Part shown: positions 1 to 7,700 of the stretch, one piece after another
How positions within the stretch are numbered: position 1 is the first letter of the stretch
How the letters are laid out: the number at the start of each line of letters is the position of its first letter
NCBI GenBank assembly: GCA_015661965.1
Contig: DQVA01000127.1
Coordinates: forward strand, 1 to 10,130
DNA length: 10,130 bases
Source of the DNA: Candidatus Bipolaricaulota bacterium
GTDB lineage: Bacteria; Bipolaricaulota; Bipolaricaulia; Bipolaricaulales; Bipolaricaulaceae
Direction of reading: 5' to 3'
Translations under genes and position numbers: made by a program
The notes under the pieces: model-generated
Seen by the model: the letters and a program-made list of their open reading frames with translations, nothing else
Databases searched by the model: none
Told to the model about the DNA's origin: nothing

Positions 1-9
1 CACCTCCTC
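1..9 (-). promoter_or_regulatory. Shine-Dalgarno site of the next minus-strand gene
   Basis: The minus strand reads GAGGAGGTG at 9..1, close to a full anti-16S match. It lies about 10 to 18 bases downstream of the transcription start predicted from the TATAAT at 30..25. The start codon it serves lies outside the window, so nothing can be said about the product. Confidence 0.7.
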
Positions 10-23
10 AAGATTAATTTGAG
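7..23. repeat. Small dyad (CTCAA-N7-TTGAG) over the predicted transcription start
   Basis: CTCAA at 7-11 and TTGAG at 19-23 form a perfect 5-bp inverted repeat with a 7-base A+T-rich spacer. It lies between the TATAAT at 25-30 and the Shine-Dalgarno at 1-9 and overlaps the first bases of the latter. It could be a repressor operator at the start site or a weak hairpin touching the ribosome binding site. Five-base arms can arise by chance. Confidence 0.3.
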
Positions 24-24
24 A

Positions 25-54
25 ATTATAGTACGGCGATGGGCTAGATGTCAA
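25..54 (-). promoter_or_regulatory. Consensus sigma-70-type promoter for a gene beyond the left edge
   Basis: Read on the minus strand, a perfect TTGACA (54..49) is separated by 18 bases from a perfect TATAAT (30..25). The expected transcription start is near position 18. A strong Shine-Dalgarno site follows at 9..1, so the transcribed gene must start just outside the window on the left. The -35 box begins only 3 bases after the stop codon of the kinase gene (58-60), so the next gene has its own promoter even though it lies in the same direction. Matching both hexamers exactly in an otherwise G+C-rich window is unlikely by chance. Confidence 0.85.
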
Positions 55-57
55 CTG

Positions 58-1515
58 TTATTCGTTATGAGGTATTTTAATTATACTTCCGCCGATGAAC
101 TCCCGCACCAGGTGGTCGCCGGGGATAAGCGCGTGGTCCTGGGCCTCCCAGATGGTCAGCCCGGCCACCGACCGCAAAAGCTCAGAGATGCGCCGGTAGC
201 GGATGCGGGCGTCCAGGAACGTGGCATAGGGGGCCAGCTCCTCGGGATGGGGCCAGATCCCGTCCGGGACGAAATACGGCTTCAACACAGGAAGGTCGAA
301 TGGCATGCCCCCGTTCACCAAGTGGTCCGCCAGGCCCATCAAGGGGATGATGGAGAACAGCTCCCCGGCCCGCACGTAGTGCCAGTGGAGCAAGGTCTGA
401 AGCGGCGGGTGGTTGCGGTGTTGGGCATCCCTGAGCATCCGGCGAAGCAGCCGCACGTCGGTAAACTGGGTCAGCCGCCCCCCCGTCCCGTCCCCCTCAT
501 ACAGCATGTTCGCCGCCTCGATGTACAGGCGGAACATGGCTTCTTTCGGGATCCCGGCGGTGAGGGGCGGGTAAAAGCCGTGCAGACAATCGAGGAGCAG
601 GATCTGATCCTTCCTCAGCCGCACTCGCCTTGTGCCCACATGGGTGCCCTCCTTGAAGCTGTAGATGGGCTTCTCGATGGCCTCCCCGGCGAGCAGGGCT
701 TTCAGGTGGCGGTTGATGGTCTGGATGTCCAGCGCCTCCGGGGTCTCGAAGTTGCGGTCGTTCAGCCAGTCCGTGGGGTGTTCCACCACCGGCCAGAAGT
801 AATCGTCCAGGTTGAGCATCAGGAAAGAAAGGCCTTCCCGCAAGAGCCTCTGGGTGAGCTTCACCGTGGTGGTGGTCTTGCCGGAGGAAGAAGGCCCGGA
901 GATCCAGATCATCCTGATCTCGTCCCCAGCCTCGAGGCGGGCCAACACCTTCCGCGCCGCTTCGTCCAGCTCCCGCTCGTAGCGCTCGGTGGCCTCTTCC
1001 ACGAGTCGGGGCAGCTTCCCAGAACGGACGATCTCGTTTAATCCCTCTACGGTATCGCAGCCATGGTCCCGGTTCCAAGCTAGGATCTCCTCGTGAAACG
1101 GGGTGGGATAGCCGTTCCCCACGAACTGGTCCAGGGTCAACTCCCCGGCCCGCACCCAGTACTTGCCCCAGCGCCAGCACTCGTAGGCGTCTGCCACCGT
1201 GACCAGCCCGAAGCTCCTGAGCACGTGGATCACCGTGTCCTGGATCTCCTCGATGGTGGGGGGGAAGTTGGCGATCCAGTGGCGAGGATCGTGGTTCAAG
1301 GTAGCCACCACGATGTCGGACAGGAACTCCGCCAGGTGCTCGTCGTCCCCTGTGGCCTGGAACAGCCGGTCGTTCACCCCCGGGAGGTGATCAAGGGAAA
1401 AGCCCCCCACGGAGCGGGCGGCGCGCAAAATGGCATGGACGATCCGTCCCTGATCGAACGGAACCAGGGACCGGTCTCGCTTCTGCACCTTGCGGATCCT
1501 GTTCTGGACCGCCAC
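58..1515 (-). CDS. ATP-cone domain fused to a uridine-kinase-like P-loop kinase
   Basis: A 485-residue cytoplasmic protein. Residues 8-115 look like an ATP-cone, the nucleotide-sensing regulatory domain of ribonucleotide reductases and NrdR: VQKRDRSLVPFDQGRI near the N-terminus and FPPTIEEIQD at 84-93. After a helical linker comes a kinase domain with a Walker A motif, GPSSSGKTT (207-215), and LDDYF (236-240), the place of the catalytic acidic residue in uridine kinases and phosphoribulokinases. The stretch NFETPEALD (255-263) and the following LKALLAGEAIEKPIYSF also follow the uridine kinase pattern. LLDCLHGFYPPLT (307-319) and AD-x3-N (396-401) fit the long uridine-kinase-like subfamily. 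The likely reaction is ATP-dependent phosphorylation of a nucleoside or other hydroxyl substrate; the substrate cannot be read from the sequence. The start used is GTG at 1515. A second GTG at 1488 has AGGA 8 bases upstream but would cut into the first ATP-cone strand. It is divergent from the M20 gene. Confidence 0.85.
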   Translation of the reverse strand: MAVQNRIRKVQKRDRSLVPFDQGRIVHAILRAARSVGGFSLDHLPGVNDRLFQATGDDEHLAEFLSDIVVATLNHDPRHWIANFPPTIEEIQDTVIHVLRSFGLVTVADAYECWRWGKYWVRAGELTLDQFVGNGYPTPFHEEILAWNRDHGCDTVEGLNEIVRSGKLPRLVEEATERYERELDEAARKVLARLEAGDEIRMIWISGPSSSGKTTTTVKLTQRLLREGLSFLMLNLDDYFWPVVEHPTDWLNDRNFETPEALDIQTINRHLKALLAGEAIEKPIYSFKEGTHVGTRRVRLRKDQILLLDCLHGFYPPLTAGIPKEAMFRLYIEAANMLYEGDGTGGRLTQFTDVRLLRRMLRDAQHRNHPPLQTLLHWHYVRAGELFSIIPLMGLADHLVNGGMPFDLPVLKPYFVPDGIWPHPEELAPYATFLDARIRYRRISELLRSVAGLTIWEAQDHALIPGDHLVREFIGGSIIKIPHNE

Positions 1516-1521
1516 GCTCGC

Positions 1522-1527
1522 ATTATA
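1522..1527 (-). promoter_or_regulatory. TATAAT -10 box six bases from the kinase GTG (possible leaderless start)
   Basis: A perfect TATAAT on the minus strand ends at 1522, and the GTG start of the kinase gene begins at 1515. The usual distance from the -10 box to the transcription start would put the start on the G of GTG, giving an mRNA without a leader. At 17 bases spacing the -35 position reads GAAGCC, a poor match, so promoter strength is uncertain. No Shine-Dalgarno site could fit upstream of this GTG. Confidence 0.5.
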
Positions 1528-1564
1528 GCAGGGAGTTCCCGAACGGCTTCTGAAACCGAGCGCG

Positions 1565-1588
1565 TAAAATGACGCGGAAGAAAGGAGG
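1565..1588 (+). promoter_or_regulatory. Possible -10 box and strong Shine-Dalgarno site that fixes the TTG start of the M20 gene
   Basis: AAAGGAGG at 1581-1588 stands 5 bases before the TTG at 1594. It is the best Shine-Dalgarno site inside the window and decides the otherwise weak start codon. TAAAAT at 1565-1570 is placed as a -10 element that would give a leader of about 17 bases. I see no convincing -35 hexamer upstream of it. The two divergent starts (1515 and 1594) are only 78 bases apart, so both promoters share this short region. Confidence 0.5.
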
Positions 1589-1593
1589 CTGAT

Positions 1594-2763
1594 TTGAAGG
1601 GGCTAAAGGAGCGGGTTTGGGAGAGGATTGACGAGCTGGCGGGGGAGCTATGGGAGCTGGCCCTCAGGATCCATGAGAACCCGGAGCTGGGGGTCCAGGA
1701 GCACAAGGCGGCCCGCTGGCTGACCGAGGCGCTGGGGCGAGGCGGCTTCGAAGTCGAGTTCCCGTATGGCGGCCTGGACACGGCGTTCCGGGCCGAGCAT
1801 CCGGAGAAAGGGGAGGGGCCTGCCATCGCTATCCTGGCGGAGTACGACGCCCTGCCCGAGCTGGGGCACGCTTGCGGACACAACCTGATCGCCACCACCG
1901 CGGTGGGAGCAGCCCTGGGGCTCGCCCCGCTGAAAGGGGAACTCCCCGGGAGATTGGTGGTGCTGGGCACCCCGGCTGAGGAGGGCGGCGGCGGGAAGAT
2001 CCTGCTCATCAAGGCAGGCGCCTTCCACGATGTCGACCTCGCGATGATGGTGCACCCCTCCAATCAAACCCTGGTGGGACGGGGCTCGCTGGCCATCACC
2101 GAGGTGGTGATCGAGTTCAAGGGCAAGGCCGCCCACGCCTCCTCGGAGCCTGAGAAGGGGATAAACGCGCTGGACGCGGTGATCCAGACCTTCAACGCCC
2201 TCAACGCGCTGCGGCAGCACATCCGCGACGGGGCCCGTATCCACGGCATCATCACCTACGGGGGCGTGAAGCCCAACATCGTGCCCGAGTACGCGGCGGC
2301 CAACTTCTACGTGCGGGCGCCGGAGAACGACTACCGGGACGAGCTGGTGGAAAAGCTGAGGAGTTGCGCCCAAGGGGCGGCCCTGGCCACCGGGGCGGCG
2401 CTGACCTTCAAGACCGTGGGCCCGGGTTACAAAGCGATGCGCCCGTGCGCCCCCCTGGCCCAGGCCTTCCGCCGCAACATCGAGGCGCTGGGCTACCCGG
2501 TGGAGGAGGCGAAAGGGGGGCTTGGCTCCACCGATATGGGGGACGTGTCCTGGGAGGTGCCGGCCATCCACCCCTATATCCGGATCACCGAGGGGGAGGT
2601 GCCGGGGCACTCGCGGGAGTTCGCCCAGGCGGCCCGCTCGGAGCGGGCGAGGATGGCCATGCTGGCGGCGGCCAAGGCGGTGGCCGCCACCTGTATCGAC
2701 GTGTGGACGGACCCTGAGCTCTTCCGGGCGGTGCGGGAGGAGTTCCAGCGGACCCGCGGCTGA
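1594..2763 (+). CDS. M20 family metal-dependent amidohydrolase (AbgB/PM20D2-like)
   Basis: A 389-residue enzyme of normal length for the M20D group. It should hydrolyse an amide or peptide bond in a small N-acyl amino acid or dipeptide, such as aminobenzoyl-glutamate in AbgB or beta-alanyl-lysine-type dipeptides in PM20D2. The metal-site motifs are intact: LAEYDALPELGHACGHN (81-97, with C94 and H96), TPAEEGGGGK (126-135, general-base and ligand glutamates E129/E130), MVHPS (152-156) and PGHSREF (337-343). GSTDMGDVSW (311-320) is typical of the AbgB/PM20D2 branch. The central part, about 167-280, is the lid/dimerisation domain. There is no signal peptide, so it is cytoplasmic. Translation starts at TTG after AAAGGAGG. 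It is a single-gene unit, divergent from the kinase and convergent with the next gene. The exact substrate is not inferable. Confidence 0.9.
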   Translation: MKGLKERVWERIDELAGELWELALRIHENPELGVQEHKAARWLTEALGRGGFEVEFPYGGLDTAFRAEHPEKGEGPAIAILAEYDALPELGHACGHNLIATTAVGAALGLAPLKGELPGRLVVLGTPAEEGGGGKILLIKAGAFHDVDLAMMVHPSNQTLVGRGSLAITEVVIEFKGKAAHASSEPEKGINALDAVIQTFNALNALRQHIRDGARIHGIITYGGVKPNIVPEYAAANFYVRAPENDYRDELVEKLRSCAQGAALATGAALTFKTVGPGYKAMRPCAPLAQAFRRNIEALGYPVEEAKGGLGSTDMGDVSWEVPAIHPYIRITEGEVPGHSREFAQAARSERARMAMLAAAKAVAATCIDVWTDPELFRAVREEFQRTRG

Positions 2764-2786
2764 CGCCATTCCGACCCCGGTCAGCC
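2758..2786. terminator. Inverted repeat holding both convergent stop codons
   Basis: GGCTGAC at 2758-2764 and GTCAGCC at 2780-2786 are perfect 7-base inverted arms around a 15-base loop. The TGA of the plus-strand M20 gene (2761-2763) sits in one arm and the TGA of the minus-strand secreted-protein gene (2781-2783) in the other. This placement fits a bidirectional terminator or end-protecting hairpin. There is no T-run on either side, so it is not a classical intrinsic terminator. Confidence 0.45.
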
Positions 2787-3899
2787 CCCCGAGCAGAACC
2801 GGGTGGCCAGGAGCTGCTGCGCGTAGGCCGCCAGGGCCCCCCGCTGCTCCGAGGAGAGGCCGGCCTGGATGGTCCCCTGGGAGAGCATCGTAGCCAGAGT
2901 GTATTCCACCCCCCATGCCCCCAGGTAGTCCAGGCTGGAGTCCCGCTCCCCGCAGTCGTGGGCGCGGTCCACGTGCCGGGCCAGGTGGAAGATACGTAGG
3001 ATCAACCGAGCCAGCCCACCGGTCCTGGGATCCCCCCACCCGATGCCCCCCTGTAGCTCGGCCTCTTGGATCACGATGGCGGTGACCTGGGCTGTGCCCC
3101 CAGGGGGGGTGACCCGGATGTGACAATCCGCAAACCCGACGCCGCTGTTTACCACGAGGGCCCCGAACTTGGACTTGAGCCAATCATAGGGATGGAGGTA
3201 GGTCCAAGGGAGGGGCGTGGAGAGCAGCAGGTGCCTGATCACCCGCAGCGCCTGGTAGATCACGAGCTGGTCCGACGGCGCTTCCAGGGCGCCAGTCGGT
3301 TCGGTGCACGCGTACCCGGGGGCGGAGTCGCGGGCAGGCCGGAACAGGATCGGGAAATCCCCCCGCAGCAGGGCGAGCTCGTCCGGAGGGGGGCAGGCGG
3401 CAAGGAAGGAAGCGATGTCGGAGATGGATTTCCCTCCGGGCACAGTGCGCCAGGACTCCGGACCACAAACCGTGGCCCTGACCGCGGACAACAGACCGTT
3501 CTGCACCCAGCTCACCCGGGCGGGCGGGGCTTCCCATTCCACCTCGTGGCAGAATAGGTCCCGCACCTTCACGGAAAGGGTCCCCTGGCCCAGGCACAAG
3601 AGCGGGGCCAAGGCCTCCTGAAGCTCCCGCACCAGGAAAGGGCGCTCCGAGCGCACCAGCGCCCCTACGGTGCCGGCCCGCTCGATCACCGCGGGCACCC
3701 GCACAGTTTCACCCAAGGTGATCCACCCCTTACCGGGCCGCAACTCCGGTCCGTAGGCATCCCAACTTGCCTCCAAGGCCAAATCCCCCCAGGCCCCGCG
3801 GGTCGGGGTCAGGGTTAGCCACTGGGCCTCGGGCGAGTCCGCAGCCCAGACCAGTGGCACCGCCGACAGCAGTACGAGAACCCCAAGCAAAAGGCGCAT
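2781..3899 (-). CDS. Secreted cysteine-rich protein of unknown function
   Basis: I do not recognise this 372-residue protein. It begins with a clear Sec-type signal peptide: MR, then a hydrophobic core LLLGVLVLLSAVPLVW, with likely cleavage near residues 19-20 (VWAA before DS). The mature part carries eight cysteines (102, 117, 145, 169, 198, 259, 316, 369), an even number that suits extracytoplasmic disulfides. A His-rich motif, HLARHVDRAHDCGERD (305-320), followed by LGAWGVEYTLATML, is the most distinctive part. HLARH has the spacing of a zinc-metallopeptidase HExxH, but the glutamate is leucine, so a metal-binding or degenerate peptidase role is only a possibility. There is no lipobox and no C-terminal membrane anchor. 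The ATG at 3899 is preceded by G-rich sequence (GGGGGG about 7 bases upstream) that may act as a weak Shine-Dalgarno site. It appears to be a single-gene unit lying 163 bases downstream of sfsA. Confidence 0.75.
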   Translation of the reverse strand: MRLLLGVLVLLSAVPLVWAADSPEAQWLTLTPTRGAWGDLALEASWDAYGPELRPGKGWITLGETVRVPAVIERAGTVGALVRSERPFLVRELQEALAPLLCLGQGTLSVKVRDLFCHEVEWEAPPARVSWVQNGLLSAVRATVCGPESWRTVPGGKSISDIASFLAACPPPDELALLRGDFPILFRPARDSAPGYACTEPTGALEAPSDQLVIYQALRVIRHLLLSTPLPWTYLHPYDWLKSKFGALVVNSGVGFADCHIRVTPPGGTAQVTAIVIQEAELQGGIGWGDPRTGGLARLILRIFHLARHVDRAHDCGERDSSLDYLGAWGVEYTLATMLSQGTIQAGLSSEQRGALAAYAQQLLATRFCSGG

Positions 3900-4012
3900 C
3901 CTAACACCCCCCTAAGTCCGCCAATGGTAACAGGGGGTAGGGTGGAGATCGATCTAGCGGATACCGCAGTGGCGTCGCTGGGGCGGAAGACCACCTGAGA
4001 GGGTCCGTTTCA

Positions 4013-4055
4013 CCGCCCCGCAGAAGGCCCTTGACCTAGGGGTGGCCTGGGGCGG
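4013..4055 (-). terminator. Interrupted hairpin just after sfsA
   Basis: CCGCCCC (4013-4019) pairs with GGGGCGG (4049-4055), and AGGCC (4025-4029) pairs with GGCCT (4044-4048). A 5-base bulge (4020-4024) interrupts the stem, and the loop is 14 bases. The repeat starts 7 bases beyond the sfsA stop codon, so a terminator or RNA 3'-end structure is the natural reading. No T-run follows on the minus strand. The rest of the 163-base gap (3900-4062) holds no gene I can see. The promoter of the secreted-protein gene should lie here, but I cannot point to good hexamers. Confidence 0.45.
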
Positions 4056-4062
4056 GTTAGGC

Positions 4063-4770
4063 TCACGCACCACCGGGCTCGGGGAAAACCAGGTGCTCTT
4101 GGTGCAGGAACCGCTCCAGGTGGAGCCGTTCCCCATCGAAGGAACAAACCAGGGCGAAGGTGTCCACCCCCATCGCCAGGGCCCGCCGGAAGGCGCTGGC
4201 GAAGCGGGGGTCGACGGGGCTGGGGCCGAAGGCACAGGCATCAGGCCGCTGCACCACGAAGGCCACCGCTGCCCTAGCCCCCTTAGCTGCCGCCTGGGCC
4301 AGCTCCTCCAGGTGCCGGCGTCCCCGGGCGGTGGGGGCGTCCGGGAATAGGGCCACCCCGTGCTCCACCCAGGTCACCGACTTCACCTCCACCCAAAGCT
4401 CCTCCTCGCCTCGTCGCAGCAGGAAGTCCACCCGGCCCGTTCCCAACCGCGGCTCCCGCCGGCCCAGCGCCCAACCGGCCAGGGGCGGGATCAAGCCTTG
4501 AGACAGGGCTTGGGGGAAGAACCGATTGGGCAGCGTGGAGTCCAGGGACACCAGCATCCCCGCCAGGTCCGCGCCCACGGCGGTGTAGCGGGTCTTGCGG
4601 TGCGGGCCCCGGGCCGGGCGCAATAGGATCCGCCTCCCCGGGGAGAGGACCTTCAACAGCCGCCCTGGGTTAGGGAGGTGGGCAAGCTCCCGGCGCCCGT
4701 TCACCCTGACCCACAACGAGAACCGATTGGGGCGCTCCAGGAACTCCCCCCACACCGCGGCAGCCCTCAT
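4063..4770 (-). CDS. sfsA: SfsA family DNA-binding nuclease-like protein
   Basis: A 235-residue protein matching the whole SfsA family (sugar fermentation stimulation protein; E. coli SfsA is 234 residues). The N-terminal OB-fold-like half has the family motif HLPNPGRL (31-38). The C-terminal half has the PD-(D/E)xK-type nuclease core: RVDFLL with D115, then EVKS with E128 and K130, followed by LFPDAPTARGRRHLEEL (141-157), one of the most conserved parts of the family. The family is described as DNA-binding and nuclease-like, and its physiological role is still poorly defined. The reading frame is open further upstream, but the ATG at 4770 is chosen because it fits the family length and overlaps the stop of the preceding gene as ATGA. 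I see no separate Shine-Dalgarno site, so translation probably depends on coupling to the large upstream gene. Confidence 0.93.
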   Translation of the reverse strand: MRAAAVWGEFLERPNRFSLWVRVNGRRELAHLPNPGRLLKVLSPGRRILLRPARGPHRKTRYTAVGADLAGMLVSLDSTLPNRFFPQALSQGLIPPLAGWALGRREPRLGTGRVDFLLRRGEEELWVEVKSVTWVEHGVALFPDAPTARGRRHLEELAQAAAKGARAAVAFVVQRPDACAFGPSPVDPRFASAFRRALAMGVDTFALVCSFDGERLHLERFLHQEHLVFPEPGGA

Positions 4771-7700
4771 CGCGGCCGCAGCCAGCGGGGAAGGGATAAC
4801 CACTCCAGGGGCCCCTCCCCGGGCCGTATGCTCACCCACCAGCCCCAGACCGTGGTCTCTTCGCCCGAGCCGAGGAGGAAGGTTCGTTCCAGCGTGAGGT
4901 GTCTCCCCTTCTCCCCCGCGTCCCAAGTGCCCACCTTTCCCCCGGGTGGGGACAGGGCGAGCATCCCCTCGCCACTCGGGACCCGCACCAGTCCCCAATC
5001 CAGGGCGTCGTACCAAACGTGGTAGGGAGAGGGGAGGCGGGTCCGTCCCGGGGTCTCCAAGACCGCCTCCCGGTATTGACCCCCGAGGGAGAAGAAGCCC
5101 AGGAAGCCACCGGCGAGCCGCCGGGGGTGGCCCTCGTTCCTCACCCGGAGGACGGAAAGGAGCAGCCCCTCTCCCGGGGAAGCGTAGCTGACCTCCAGGT
5201 CCAGCCCCGCAAGGCCCTTCCCCTTAGGCTGGCAGGCAAGCCGCACCCCAGCTAGCGGGATCCCCCCTAGCTCCCCTCGCCAGACCTGGCCCTGGAAGCG
5301 CTCTCGGTATAGCCTCCCCGGCCAGTTCCACTCCTCCAGGGAAAGCTCATACAGGACGGGGTAGATCCCGCCGAACCAGGGGGAAAGCCAGGCGAAGGCG
5401 CGGGCCTCGGGAAACGCCGACAGCAACCACTCCTTCCCCCGCTCCCGCCAGGAAAACGCCGCCGCTGAGAAGCCCGGCGCTACCTGAACCGAGCCCTCTC
5501 CCGTGAAGATGGTGAACACCTCCTGTCCCTCCCGCTCTCCCGGCACCACCCGAGGCACCCCAGAGGGGAGGAAGATGAGGGGAAGCGGGAATCGCCTTTC
5601 CTCCCCCATCCCCTGCAGGACCAATTCCCCCAGCCCGGCCCGCAGCTCCCCCTCCCTTTCCCAAGCAACCTCCAGCTCGGCCGGCCGGTCCTGGGTGACC
5701 CGGGGGACCTCGACCTGGCCGGGGGAGAGGGTCACGCCGGCCGGGGGGCGCAGGGAGAGGGTCCCGGAGAAGGGCTGTCCCCGGACCGTCTTAACCTGAA
5801 CCAAGAGCTTCCCGGCCTCCCCCTTAAGGAGCGGCCGAGCCTCCGCCCACACCAGAGGGTGGGGCTCCTCTTCCCTCACCTCCTCCCCACGGCCAGCCGC
5901 CCAAAGGGCCCGTACCGTGCGGTCATCCCCCGGCCCCAGGTAGATGAGATAGCGGTGGAGGGAGGCTTGCTCCCCGGGGGAAAGCGTCACCACGCGTGTC
6001 TTCCAGGACCAACCCCAGCTGCAGTCCCACTCCACCTCCGCTTGAGGCAGGAACCCCACCACAAACCCCCTCCCGACGAGGGCCAGCCAATCCTCGGCCA
6101 GCTTGGTAGGGAAGTCCTCCTCCCCTTGGGGAAAGCCGTCCAGGTAATCTTCCACCAGTCCTTGCTCGGCCCGGAACGCAATCCGCCAGGGGAGAGCGGG
6201 GAGGTCCCAATGGGCGGGCCGCAATCGCAACCGCACCGGGCGTTTGGCCTGGGAGGAGACGCGGTAGGAGACCTCCACCGTGGGGCCGGGAGAAATGAGC
6301 ACCCTCTTTACCAGCCTGATCCCGGGGAAGCGGCCAGATGGGGCCTCCAAGTGAAGCTCCACCCCCTTCCCGTACTGCGAGAGGCGTAGCTCCCAGCGGC
6401 GCTGGCGCAGCTCGCCGGGGAAGAACGGAGGGCCCAGTTCCTCCCCCTGCCGGAGCAGCGGATGGGCTTCCCCCGGCTGGAAGAAGAGCAGTCGGCCCCC
6501 ACGGGACTGGGCCAAGGCCCAGAAGCCATCCCCAGCCACCACCGCCTCGTCCCGCAAGAGACAGCCGGCCACCTCCCCCGGCCCGCGGGCCAACACCGGC
6601 AGGGGTGGGAACTCCCACGCTTCTCCCGAGGAGAGTTCCACCCGCCCGGTCAGGGCATGTCCCCCGGCCCGGGCGGAGAGTTCCACCTCCCAGCGTTGAG
6701 TGCCCCCAGGGGGGAGGTCGAATTCCCAGGCGGAGGGGGATAGGGCCACACCTTCACGGGGGGCGAACGTGAGCAGCCCCGTGAGGCGGCTATAGTGATG
6801 GTTGGTGAGGGAGAGGGGCAGCCTCCTCGGGCTATCCGGCGGGAGGATGGCCGGGGTCGGCCCGAAGGATACCTCCAGGGGCAGCCGGGGCCTGAGGCCG
6901 CAGGCCAGCTCCACTTTTCCAGCGGGGAAGAGCAGGACCAATCTGGTCGCCGGAGCAGGGCCGCGGGGCTCGGCCACCAAGCCCGGGGCGGTCCGGCAGG
7001 GGAACTCCCCCTCCCGCTCCTCCCCCGGCCCTATGGTGACAAGCTCCCCACCGGCCACCTCCACCCCGGGGTCCCCCTGGGCGGACAGGCCCACGGGGAG
7101 GGGGGCCTTTCCCCGATTCACCAGCCGCCAGCACAGCCGGAATGGGAGCACCGCCCGGGGCTCCGCCGGGGCCGGCCACAGCTCGGCTGAGAACCCCTCC
7201 GCATACACGGCACAGGGGGCCTTGGCCGCCCGGTCGATGACCACCTCCAGGGACTTCCCGGCCCGCTCAAGGCGATAGCGGAACACCTCCCGGCCTTCCC
7301 ATTCCTCCCGGTCCTCCACGAGGGTGATCTCCCGCTTGAGGCATTCGTACCAATGGGCATCCCCCAAGACATCCTTCGCCCAGGGGAGCCGCAGAACCGA
7401 AGGGAGGTAGTTCTCCATGCGCACGTCGGTGCCGGGGATCCAAAAGAAGCCGGTCTTCTTGTACAAGGGCAGGGCCCGTTCGTTTCCGGCCCAGGTGTGA
7501 AGGGACACGTACGGCACCCCTAGCCGCACCGCTTCATCCACCGCCCCCAGGAGGAGCCGCCTTCCGATCCCTTTGCCATGCCACTCCGGGTGCACGTTCA
7601 GGAAGGAGACATAGGCGGCCTGGGGATCATCCCAGTCCCGGGTGAGGGTGCAGGTGCCCACGATCTCCCCGTCCACCTCGGCTACCAGGTCCAGCAGATA

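Noticed and set aside
19..1041. Long plus-strand open frame (340 codons) across the kinase gene
   Set aside because: It is antisense to a clearly recognisable kinase, its translation has no family-like motifs and is rich in Pro, Gly, Arg and His. Long antisense frames are expected in G+C-rich genes.
58..1515. 2-phosphoglycerate kinase as identity of the ATP-cone kinase
   Set aside because: Archaeal 2-phosphoglycerate kinases also combine an ATP-cone with a P-loop kinase, but the DDYF and NFETPEALD-type motifs here follow uridine kinase. The possibility is not fully excluded.
1648..3183. Minus-strand open frame of 511 codons crossing the M20 gene and the end of the secreted-protein gene
   Set aside because: It overlaps two better supported genes in other frames, has low-complexity Gly/Arg/His composition and no recognisable domain.
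4031..4061. TTGACC followed by GTTAGG-like sequence on the plus strand as a promoter
   Set aside because: It lies in the hairpin loop and stem after sfsA, would transcribe antisense into sfsA, and the -10 match is poor.
4771..5016. N-terminal extension of sfsA up to 5016
   Set aside because: It lies over the end of the GNAT fusion gene, and the family-like sequence begins only after the ATG at 4770.
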